From Nucisporomicrobium flavum (GTDB lineage Bacteria; Actinomycetota; Actinomycetes; Mycobacteriales; Micromonosporaceae): DNA of 64,000 nt. This document shows positions 57,727-64,000 of the stretch, one piece after another. The translations under genes and the position numbers were made by a program. The stretch is taken from NCBI RefSeq assembly GCF_016464385.1, contig NZ_JADMLH010000004.1:1-64000 (forward strand), read 5' to 3'. Position 1 is the first letter of the stretch, and each line of letters starts with the position of its first letter. The notes under the pieces are model-generated. The model did no database searches, was not told the origin of the DNA, and saw nothing but the letters and a program-made list of their open reading frames with translations.

Positions 57727-58779
57727 TCACTCGATGTGGTCGCGCGGGTCCAGGTCGCCGGCGCGGCTGCTCAGGAGCCGGCGGTACGAGGCCAGCCGGC
57801 GCTGATCCGCCTTGCCGGACGCCACCCACGCGTCCAGGGCGCAGTTCACGTCGGCGGCCGTGTGACCGCAGTTGGGCGGGCAGTCCACCGTGCCCTCGAC
57901 CAGGTCGGGGAAGCCGTGCAGCAGGCTCTCCGCGCTCACATGGGCGAGCCCGAAGCTGCGGATGCCCGGCGTGTCGACGATCCAGCCCGGATCGCCCTTC
58001 CTGCGGACCCGGGGCAGCCGCAGCGCCACCGCGCTGGTCGAGGTGTGCCGCCCCTTGCCCACGGCGCTGACCACGCCGACCGCCCGCAGCGCGTCCGGCA
58101 CGAGCCGGTTGACCAGCGTGGATTTGCCGACGCCGGAGTGCCCGACCAGCACCGAGATGCGCCCTGCGAGGTGCTCGCGCAGCTCGGCGAGGTCGCTCTC
58201 CGGCTGCACCAGCACGTACGGCAGGTCCAGCTCGGCGTAGTAGTCGAGCACCTGCTCGGGGCCGGCCAGGTCGGCCTTGGTGAGGCAGAGCAGCGGCTCG
58301 ACGTCGGCGTCGTACGCGGCCACCAGGCACCGGTCGATGAAGCCCGTGCGCGGCGGCGGGTCGGCCAGCGCGCTGACGATCACGAGCTGGTCGGCGTTGG
58401 CCACGACGACCCGCTCGAGGCGCCCCTCCGGCGTGGTGTCGTCGTCGTCGGCCGTACGGCGCAGCACCGACGTGCGCTCGGAGATGCGCACGATGCGGGC
58501 GAGCGCGCCCGCGTCCCCGGAGACGTCGCCGACCAGCGCCACCCGGTCGCCCACGACGACGGACTTGCGGCCGAGCTCACGGGCGCGCATCGCGGTGATG
58601 ATCTCGTCCTCGCTGTCCGCGTCCTCCCGGACACAGCCGTAGCGGCCGCGGTCAACGGTGATCACGAGCGCGTCGACGGCGTCCTCGTGCTTGGGGCGGG
58701 TGCGGGTACGCGGGCGCGACGACCGGCCCGGACGGATCCGGACGTCGTCCTCGTCGTACTCCCGTTTGCGCGGCGGCAG
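57727..58779 (-). CDS. rsgA: Ribosome small subunit-dependent GTPase RsgA, non-ATG start
   Basis: A circularly permuted GTPase (~350 residues) that helps 30S maturation. An OB-fold (~45-110) precedes the G motifs: LTKAD (G4), GHSGVGKSTLVN (G1) and VDTPGIRSFG (G3). A C-terminal zinc site follows (C..H..C in DCPPNCGHTAADVNCALD). No ATG, GTG or TTG is well placed. CTG at 58779 follows AGGGAG by 6 nt, and CTG at 58785 overlaps the aroA stop. A GTG at 58845 would run 64 bp into aroA and lacks a ribosome site. Confidence 0.9.
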   Translation of the reverse strand: MPPRKREYDEDDVRIRPGRSSRPRTRTRPKHEDAVDALVITVDRGRYGCVREDADSEDEIITAMRARELGRKSVVVGDRVALVGDVSGDAGALARIVRISERTSVLRRTADDDDTTPEGRLERVVVANADQLVIVSALADPPPRTGFIDRCLVAAYDADVEPLLCLTKADLAGPEQVLDYYAELDLPYVLVQPESDLAELREHLAGRISVLVGHSGVGKSTLVNRLVPDALRAVGVVSAVGKGRHTSTSAVALRLPRVRRKGDPGWIVDTPGIRSFGLAHVSAESLLHGFPDLVEGTVDCPPNCGHTAADVNCALDAWVASGKADQRRLASYRRLLSSRAGDLDPRDHIE

Positions 58780-58781
58780 CT

Positions 58782-60074
58782 TCAGCTCCCTGTCACGAGG
58801 CCGGCCCAGAGCTCGGGGAACTCGGGCAGCGTCTTCGACGTACACGCTACGTCGGTCAGCTCCGTACCCCGGGAGGCCAGGCCGATCACCGCCGCGGCGT
58901 GGGCCATCCGATGGTCCGCATAGGTCTCGAAGGTGGCCGGCCGCAGCGGGCCGGGGGTGATGTCCAGCCCGTCGGGGTGCTCGACGATGCCGGCGCCGGC
59001 CTTGCCGAGCTCGTGGGCGAGCGCGGCGATGCGGTCGGTCTCGTGCCCCCGGATGTGCGCGACGCCGCGCAGCGACGACGGCGAGCCGGCCAGCGCGGCG
59101 AGCGCGGCGACGACCGGGGTGAGCTCGCTGACCTCGGACAGGTCGGCGTCGATGCCGCACAGCTCGCCGGTGCCCCGCACGGTCAGCCCTTCCTCGCCCT
59201 GGCTCACCTGCGCGCCCAGCGCGGTGAGCAGCTCGGTCAGGGTGCCGACCGGCTGCCAACTGTCGCGCGGCCACCCGGCGAGCGTGACGGCGCCGCCGGT
59301 GACCATGGCGGCCGCGAAGAACGGCGCGGCGCCGGACAGGTCCGGCTCGATCTCCCAGGTGTGCCCGCGCAGCGGGCCGGGCTCGACGGCCCACACGTCC
59401 GGCACGCTCTCGTCCACCACCGCTCCGGCGGCGCGCAGCATGTGAGTGGTCATCCGCAGGTGCGGCGCGGACGGCACGGGCGGGCCCTCGTGCCGCAGCA
59501 CCAGCCCTTTGCCGAAGCGCGGCGCGGACAGCAGCAGACCCGAGACGAACTGGCTCGAGCCGGAGGCGTCGATGACTGCCTCGCCGCCCTCCACCATGCC
59601 GGTGCCGTGCACGACAAGGGGCAGCCCGCCGGAGGGCGAGGAGTCGACGACGACCCCGAGGGCGCGCAGCGCGTCGACGATCGGCCGCAGCGGGCGGTTG
59701 CGCGCGTGCGGGTCGCCGTCGAACGTCACCGTGCCGTCGGCCAGCGCCGCGACCGGGGGCGCGAACCGCATGATCGTGCCGGCCAGGCCGACGTCCACCG
59801 TGGCCGGCCCGCGCAACGGACCCGGCTCGACCGTCCACGTGTCGTCGGACGACGTGTCGATCGCGACCCCCAGCGCCCGCAGCCCGGCCGCCATCAGCGT
59901 GGTGTCGCGGGCGCGCAGCGGGAGGCGGATCTCGGACGGCCCGTCGGCGAGTGCGCTGAGCACCAGGGCGCGCGCGGTCATCGACTTCGACCCGGGCAGC
60001 CGCACGGTGGCGGTCACGGGACCCGAGGCGACCGGCGCTGTCCAGGGGCGGGCTTCTGCTGTCACGGCGCCCAT
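58782..60074 (-). CDS. aroA: 3-phosphoshikimate 1-carboxyvinyltransferase (EPSP synthase)
   Basis: A 430-residue enzyme of the shikimate pathway that joins PEP to shikimate-3-phosphate. Conserved blocks are present: LPGSKSMTARALVLSALAD, GLAGTIMRF (family GNAGTAxR) and FETYADHRMAHAAAVIGL. ATG at 60074 is the likely start; a GTG 9 nt downstream is possible. It overlaps rsgA, so they form an operon. It is divergent from the SRAP gene. Confidence 0.94.
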   Translation of the reverse strand: MGAVTAEARPWTAPVASGPVTATVRLPGSKSMTARALVLSALADGPSEIRLPLRARDTTLMAAGLRALGVAIDTSSDDTWTVEPGPLRGPATVDVGLAGTIMRFAPPVAALADGTVTFDGDPHARNRPLRPIVDALRALGVVVDSSPSGGLPLVVHGTGMVEGGEAVIDASGSSQFVSGLLLSAPRFGKGLVLRHEGPPVPSAPHLRMTTHMLRAAGAVVDESVPDVWAVEPGPLRGHTWEIEPDLSGAAPFFAAAMVTGGAVTLAGWPRDSWQPVGTLTELLTALGAQVSQGEEGLTVRGTGELCGIDADLSEVSELTPVVAALAALAGSPSSLRGVAHIRGHETDRIAALAHELGKAGAGIVEHPDGLDITPGPLRPATFETYADHRMAHAAAVIGLASRGTELTDVACTSKTLPEFPELWAGLVTGS

Positions 60075-60150
60075 TCTGCCGTCCGGGTACGACAACGCTC
60101 GAAGGGCGTGCCGCATCCGCCGCGGGTCAGCGGGCGGACGGCGCGCGGCG

Positions 60151-60164
60151 TAGGGTCTGGCGCA
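60151..60164 (+). promoter_or_regulatory. Leaderless promoter of the SRAP gene
   Basis: TAGGGT (60151-60156), 7 nt, then ATG at 60164. Confidence 0.65.
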
Positions 60165-60853
60165 TGTGCGGGCGCTACGCGACGACGAAGAGCGAGGCCG
60201 ATCTCGGCGAGCTCTTCGACGCTGTCGCGATCGCCGAGGCGCCGGCCGCGAGCTGGAATGTCGCACCGACCGATCCGGTGCCGCTGATCCGCATGTCCGA
60301 GCGCCACGACGCGCGGGTCGTCGACACCGCCCGCTGGGGCCTGGTGCCGCCGTGGGCCAAGGACCTGCGCGCCGGGTCCCGCATGATCAACGCCCGGGCC
60401 GAGACCGTCGCGCAGTCGCCGGCGTTCGCGCCCTCCTTCCAGCGCCGCCGCTGCCTGGTCCCGGCGGACGGCTGGTACGAGTGGGTCCGCACGGGCAAGC
60501 AGCGACAGGCGTATTACATGACCCCGCTCGACTCCTCCGTGCTCGCGTTCGCGGGCATCTGGACGATGTGGCGGGGCGAGGCGCTGACCTGCAGCGTGCT
60601 GACCACCGCCGCGCTGGGCGGCCTGCGGGCCGTGCACGACCGGATGCCGCTGATCCTGCCGGCCGAGCGCTGGCCGGCCTGGCTCGCGGGCGGGGGCGAC
60701 GCCGACGAGCTGCTGCGCCCGTTGCCCGAGCGCGAGCTGGCCGCGATCGAGGTGCGCCCGGTGGGGCCCGGGGTGGGCAACGTGCGCAACGACGGACCGG
60801 AGCTGGTCACGCCCGCCGCGGCCCCCGCAGAGCTGGAGGGAACGCTGTTCTGA
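60164..60853 (+). CDS. SRAP (YedK/HMCES) abasic-site DNA protein-crosslink sensor
   Basis: A 229-residue SRAP protein. The invariant MCGRY start puts the catalytic Cys at position 2, so the start is certain. WNVAPT (Asn), RCLVPADGWYEW and VHDRMPLIL (His) complete the active site. These proteins crosslink to abasic sites in single-stranded DNA at stalled forks. Leaderless promoter. Confidence 0.94.
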   Translation: MCGRYATTKSEADLGELFDAVAIAEAPAASWNVAPTDPVPLIRMSERHDARVVDTARWGLVPPWAKDLRAGSRMINARAETVAQSPAFAPSFQRRRCLVPADGWYEWVRTGKQRQAYYMTPLDSSVLAFAGIWTMWRGEALTCSVLTTAALGGLRAVHDRMPLILPAERWPAWLAGGGDADELLRPLPERELAAIEVRPVGPGVGNVRNDGPELVTPAAAPAELEGTLF

Positions 60854-60913
60854 CCGGTTCCGGATCCCGCAATGCGGCCGGAAGCGGTGTCCGAATTGCC
60901 GTGTCACCGGATA

Positions 60914-60941
60914 TTGGCGTGCCGCTTTGCCCGCATAGGTT
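60914..60941 (+). promoter_or_regulatory. Promoter upstream of the WhiB gene
   Basis: TTGGCG, 16-bp spacer, TAGGTT. The rest of the gap 60854-61095 is comparatively AT-rich and forms a leader of about 150 nt without a gene. Confidence 0.5.
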
Positions 60942-61095
60942 CGGCTTTTCCACTGCCAACTTTGTTGCGAGATAGATAAGACCCTTGTTCTGATCTTCCT
61001 CCGTGCGATAGAAACCAGCGCCGGTGTGGTGACGGTACGCACGGTGCGGACTGCGTCGCCACGGCTCTACCGGTACCCACGGGGGAGGTGGGCTG

Positions 61096-61491
61096 ATGAC
61101 ACGCGCTCGTATGCCGCGTCCACACGAAGTTGCCATTGCACGGCGTGACCCGAGGCTCCTGGAAGCCATCGCGGAACGCCGGTCCGACGAAGCCTGGCGC
61201 ACCCGCGGCGCCTGCCGCACGGTCGATCCGGAAACCTTTTTCCCGGCTCCGAACGAGCCCTCCGAGAGCGCTGTCGCGCTCTGCGGAGCCTGCGACGTCC
61301 AGGGGCCGTGCCTGGCCTGGGCGCTGCAGGTCGGCGACTGCCACGGGGTCTGGGGCGGCACCACGCCCCGCGAGCGCCGCGCGATGCTGATCGCCTGGCG
61401 CGAGCGGGTCCAGCCCAACGGCGATCCGGTCGACGACGGGCCTGACGAGGAGGACCGCCGCCTGTTGACCCTCGAGCCGGCCAGCCGGTAG
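61096..61491 (+). CDS. WhiB-family transcription factor
   Basis: A 131-residue Wbl protein. Cluster cysteines are at 40, 63, 66 and 72, and GVWGGTTPRERRAM follows. It has N-terminal (~35 residues) and C-terminal acidic extensions longer than WhiB1. GGGGAGG precedes the ATG. In mycobacteria WhiB1 is encoded near sigH and the biotinyl protein, so it may be positionally equivalent, but the sequence style is different, and I leave the subclass open. Confidence 0.9.
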   Translation: MTRARMPRPHEVAIARRDPRLLEAIAERRSDEAWRTRGACRTVDPETFFPAPNEPSESAVALCGACDVQGPCLAWALQVGDCHGVWGGTTPRERRAMLIAWRERVQPNGDPVDDGPDEEDRRLLTLEPASR

Positions 61492-61503
61492 GCCGCAGCA
61501 CCC

Positions 61504-61535
61504 GAGCCGGTCGGCGCACCCGCGCCGGCCGGCTC
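61504..61535 (+). terminator. Hairpin after the WhiB gene
   Basis: GAGCCGG pairs with CCGGCTC, extended on both sides by GC pairs. Confidence 0.5.
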
Positions 61536-61576
61536 ATCCGTGCCCGGAAGACCCGCGGGCCGGTCATCATGGGTCC

Positions 61577-62179
61577 GTGCCCAGCCACGAGATCGACACG
61601 CCGCGCGGCCCCGCCCGCATGCAGGTCACCGAGCCCTCCACCGCCCCCGCAGCCCTGCTCGTGCTGGGCCACGGCGCCGGCGGGGACGTCGACGCGCCCG
61701 ACCTGACCGCCGTGCACGACGCCGCCGTCGCCGCGGGCGTACGGGTGGCGCTGGTCACCCAGCCCTACCGGGTGGCGGGCCGCCGCGCCCCCGCACCCGC
61801 CGGACACCTCGACGAGGCGTGGACCACCGTGGTCGCCGGGATCCGTGAAGAAGGGCTCCCGCTGATCGTGGGCGGGCGCTCCAGCGGGGCCCGCGTCGCC
61901 TGCCGGACGGCGCACGCGCTCGGCGCCGCGGGGGTGCTCGCGCTGGCGTTCCCGCTGCACCCGCCGGGCAAGCCCGACCGCAGCCGCGCCGACGAGCTGC
62001 CCGCGGACCTGCCGGTGCTGGTCGTCAACGGCGACCGCGACCCGTTCGGGGTGCCCGAGGCGCGCGGAAGCGTCGAGGTTGCCGTACGCCCCGGAGCCGT
62101 CCACGACCTACGTCGCGACCTGCCGGGGACCGCGGAGATCGCCGTCGGCTGGTTGCGCCGCCACGGCTGGACCCGGTAA
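61577..62179 (+). CDS. Alpha/beta hydrolase (dienelactone hydrolase-like)
   Basis: A 200-residue hydrolase. GHGAGGD is the oxyanion region, [10 protein letters not shown] contains the nucleophile Ser in a G-x-S-x-G elbow, [10 protein letters not shown] carries the acid, and a late His in AVHDLRRD may complete the triad. Short form lacking a lid. Substrate unknown. GTG at 61577 lacks a ribosome site and may be leaderless. Confidence 0.85.
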   Translation: MPSHEIDTPRGPARMQVTEPSTAPAALLVLGHGAGGDVDAPDLTAVHDAAVAAGVRVALVTQPYRVAGRRAPAPAGHLDEAWTTVVAGIREEGLPLIVGGRSSGARVACRTAHALGAAGVLALAFPLHPPGKPDRSRADELPADLPVLVVNGDRDPFGVPEARGSVEVAVRPGAVHDLRRDLPGTAEIAVGWLRRHGWTR

Positions 62180-62182
62180 GTC

Positions 62183-62208
62183 GGAATGCGGACATGTGCC
62201 AATCCGTT
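62183..62208 (+). promoter_or_regulatory. SigR/SigH-dependent autoregulatory promoter
   Basis: GGAAT (62183-62187), exactly 18 bp, then GTT (62206-62208): the consensus of actinobacterial SigR/SigH thiol-stress sigma factors, upstream of the sigR gene itself. Confidence 0.85.
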
Positions 62209-62450
62209 ACACCACCTGCGAAGGCTGTACATCGGAAGGGGCACTTGAGGTGCAAGCCGGAATCGGATTCGTCGAACGCGACGGCACGCAGGCCAGGAAG
62301 ATGCAGGAGCTCCTGCACTCCCCGGAATGGCCCGCGGTGTCGCCGGCGGCCCTCACACCATCGGTGAGTGTCAGCACACCCGCGGTTTTTGAATCTGCGG
62401 ACGGGGCACTACCCGTATCCTCGGCGGGGCGGTCGAGGGGAGACGTGCGG

Positions 62451-63095
62451 GTGACGCCAACAGAGCGGCCAACGGAACGACTGGAACGAACCGGACGCAG
62501 CGAGCGGACCGACGAGCGCCGTGCGCGCTTCGAGCGGGACGCGCTGCCGTTCGTCGATCAGCTGTACGCGGCGGGACTGCGGATGACGCGGAACCCGGCC
62601 GACGCCGAGGACCTGGTGCAGGAGACGTTCCTCAAGGCGTTCTCCGCGTTCCACCAGTTCGAGGAGGGCACCAACCTCAAGGCCTGGCTGTACCGCATCC
62701 TGACGAACACGTACATCAACTCGTACCGGCGTAAGCAGCGGCAGCCCGTGCAGGCGCCGACCGAGGAGATCTCGGACTGGCAGCTCGCGGCGAGCGAGTC
62801 GCACACGTCCGCCGGCCTGCGCTCGGCCGAGACCGAGGCGCTGGACCGGCTGCCCGACAGCGACGTCAAGGACGCGCTGCAGCAGCTCCCGGAGGAATTC
62901 CGGCTGGCCGTCTACCTCGCCGATGTCGAGGGTTTCTCGTACAAGGAGATCGCCGACATCATGGGTACGCCGATCGGCACCGTCATGTCCCGCCTGCACC
63001 GCGGCCGGCGCAACCTGCGCAAGCTGCTCGAGCAGTACGCGGTGGACCGGGGCATCACGCGCACGTCCGGCGCTCCGGCCGCACAGGAGGCGTGA
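62451..63095 (+). CDS. sigR: SigR/SigH-family ECF sigma factor
   Basis: A 214-residue group IV sigma factor. Region 2 reads [20 protein letters not shown] with [20 protein letters not shown], and region 4 reads [20 protein letters not shown] with [14 protein letters not shown]. It controls the disulfide-stress regulon under the anti-sigma factor encoded next. GTG at 62451 is spaced 8 nt from GAGGGGAG. A second in-frame GTG at 62250, with GGAAGGGG 8 nt upstream, would give a form 67 residues longer from the autoregulated promoter, like the unstable SigR-prime of Streptomyces. Confidence 0.93.
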   Translation: MTPTERPTERLERTGRSERTDERRARFERDALPFVDQLYAAGLRMTRNPADAEDLVQETFLKAFSAFHQFEEGTNLKAWLYRILTNTYINSYRRKQRQPVQAPTEEISDWQLAASESHTSAGLRSAETEALDRLPDSDVKDALQQLPEEFRLAVYLADVEGFSYKEIADIMGTPIGTVMSRLHRGRRNLRKLLEQYAVDRGITRTSGAPAAQEA

Positions 63096-63379
63096 GCGAC
63101 GTGAGCGACGATGACCACAAGACCGACTGCTCCGTCGTGATCAGCGAGGTGTACCTGTACCTCGACCTGGAGTGCAGCGACGAGCGGCGCACGCTGATCA
63201 AGCAGCACCTCGACGACTGCTCGCACTGCCTGCGCGAGTACGGCATCGAGCACGAGGTGAAGGCGCTCGTGGCCCGCTGCTGCGGCGACGAGACCGCCCC
63301 CCAGGAGCTGCGCGAGCGGCTCCGGACCAAGCTCAGCGAGTACGCCGTCGACGCCGAGAGCCGGGAGTACCTGGCTTAG
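63092..63379 (+). CDS. rsrA: Zinc-dependent redox-sensitive anti-sigma factor RsrA
   Basis: A 95-residue ZAS protein. Zinc ligands are visible: Cys in KTDCSVV and HX3CX2C in HLDDCSHC, with an extra CC pair near residue 64. Oxidation forms a disulfide that frees SigR. GTG at 63092 overlaps the sigR stop; GTG at 63101 is better spaced from AGGAGG and may be the true start (92 residues). Confidence 0.93.
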   Translation: MSDVSDDDHKTDCSVVISEVYLYLDLECSDERRTLIKQHLDDCSHCLREYGIEHEVKALVARCCGDETAPQELRERLRTKLSEYAVDAESREYLA

Positions 63380-63398
63380 GTCGTCCGGCACGACGAAG

Positions 63399-63428
63399 AA
63401 AGGCCCGCAGCTCACGCTGCGGGCCTTT
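63399..63428. terminator. Bidirectional terminator between rsrA and bL37 genes
   Basis: AAAGGCCCGCAGC pairs perfectly with GCTGCGGGCCTTT (13 bp, TCAC loop). The A and T ends make it work on either strand. Confidence 0.9.
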
Positions 63429-63441
63429 CGTCTGCCACGGC

Positions 63442-63516
63442 TCAGGAGTTGGGGCGCTTGCCGTGGTTCGCGCTGCTCTTCTTCCGGGCCTTCTTCTTGC
63501 GGGCCTTCTTGGCCAT
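63442..63516 (-). CDS. Ribosomal protein bL37-like, 24 residues
   Basis: A 24-residue peptide, MAKKARKKKARKK followed by SSANHGKRPNS. Length, Lys/Arg-rich start and the ANHGKRPN end match the mycobacterial 50S protein bL37. GAGGAGA is well spaced before the ATG. It is convergent with rsrA, sharing the terminator. Confidence 0.8.
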   Translation of the reverse strand: MAKKARKKKARKKSSANHGKRPNS

Positions 63517-63692
63517 GTCGTTCTCCTCGTCCTCCGGCCGCGCGGGGCGGGCGGTGCGGTCTCCCGGCGGCGACGGCCGCGGGTACGTCCAACCCGCCGA
63601 TCGTAGACGGCCCGGCGGCACGTCCCGTATGCCCCCGTGGGCGACCCGTGATTGGATACCGTCACCTGAGAACCTCGATGAGGAGGAGCACC

Positions 63693-63908
63693 ATGGCCGA
63701 CGAGATCCGTGCCGAGATGGTGGCCAACGTGTGGAAGGTCGTGGCCGCAGCCGGCGCCGACGTCACCGAGGGCGACACGCTGGTGATCCTCGAGTCGATG
63801 AAGATGGAGATCCCGGTGCTGGCCGAGACCGACGGGGTCCTCGCTCAGCTCGCGGTCAACGAGGGCGACGTCGTCCAGGAGGGCGACCTGATCGCCGTCA
63901 TCGAGTAG
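63693..63908 (+). CDS. Biotin/lipoyl-attachment domain protein (TB7.3-like)
   Basis: A 71-residue single-domain carrier protein. The modification site is the Lys in LESMKMEIP, the biotin consensus, and the flanking Val/Gly-rich strands give the barrel fold. GAGGAGGAG precedes the ATG. It resembles mycobacterial TB7.3 and may serve an acyl-CoA carboxylase. Confidence 0.92.
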   Translation: MADEIRAEMVANVWKVVAAAGADVTEGDTLVILESMKMEIPVLAETDGVLAQLAVNEGDVVQEGDLIAVIE

Positions 63909-63909
63909 G

Positions 63910-64000
63910 TCAGCGTCCCGGCAGCCACCGGCGCAGGCGCCCGCCGCGGCGGCGTACCCGCTGGTGGGGGACGAGCGGGACGTCGTACGTCTCCTCGGCC
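63910..64000 (-). CDS. 3' end of a gene continuing beyond the window
   Basis: About 30 codons end in a TGA at 63910-63912 on the minus strand. The visible residues end RRRGGRLRRWLPGR. They follow the codon bias of neighbours, but are too few to identify. It is convergent with the biotinyl protein gene, which ends 2 bp away. Confidence 0.5.
   Translation of the reverse strand, partial: AEETYDVPLVPHQRVRRRGGRLRRWLPGR

Overview
The window is high-GC actinobacterial DNA, most likely from the Micromonosporaceae (Actinoplanes or Micromonospora type). This is inferred from family content: two WhiB proteins, a mycoredoxin, SigR/RsrA, UPF0182, DUF2342, bL37, and many leaderless genes with a TANNNT box 6-7 nt before an ATG or GTG. 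Two blocks keep the gene order I recall from Mycobacterium tuberculosis: mycoredoxin-uvrD2-whiB7-ABC1 kinase through to UPF0182 (16.1-30.7 kb), and hisN through sigR-rsrA-bL37-biotinyl protein (56.9-63.9 kb). The DNA between them is more variable.

Region by region. 0-5.7 kb: an acyltransferase, two membrane proteins, and an Rrf2 regulator in operon with a sulfonate/nitrate-type ABC importer (ssuABC-like). 5.8-7.4 kb: a lone radical SAM enzyme converging on an MbcA/ParS-like antitoxin. 7.5-11.2 kb: a compact three-gene minus-strand operon of an EACC1-like adaptor, a caspase fused to an AlgH/YqgE domain, and a SIR2-like protein with a large unassigned C-terminus. This looks like a conflict/immunity module and is the most novel part of the window. 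11.3-15.9 kb: paired M16 peptidases, a NudC-type Nudix hydrolase without zinc-ribbon cysteines, and a PhyH dioxygenase. 16-30.7 kb: the whiB7 block, with an attenuator-like leader before whiB7 and a DnaA-box cluster at 22.74-22.82 kb.

30.9-34.9 kb: two identical initiator tRNA genes in opposite orientation flank a variable segment (oxidoreductase/TetR pair, XRE regulator, small membrane proteins). 35-47.9 kb: a lamin-tail secreted protein, a pentapeptide protein, a LysM-like protein, TerC, a spermidine-synthase-like protein, a DUF1800/DUF1501 pair, a MEDS/ATPase sensor, two MT0933-type antitoxin paralogues and malQ. 48-52 kb: secreted glycan-active proteins (GH46 chitosanase with a discoidin domain, GH16 glucanase with ricin lectin, and a GH16-like protein without catalytic carboxylates). 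52.1-55.8 kb: an RsbW-like ATPase, a leaderless two-component system, DUF5709 and a STAS-ATPase fusion. 55.9-64 kb: a DMT-like transporter, hisN, rsgA, aroA, SRAP, a WhiB protein, a hydrolase, sigR with a GGAAT-N18-GTT autoregulatory promoter, rsrA, bL37, a biotinyl protein, and the 3' end of one more gene.

Intergenic gaps often hold short GC-rich tandem repeats. No IS element, prophage or CRISPR array was seen.
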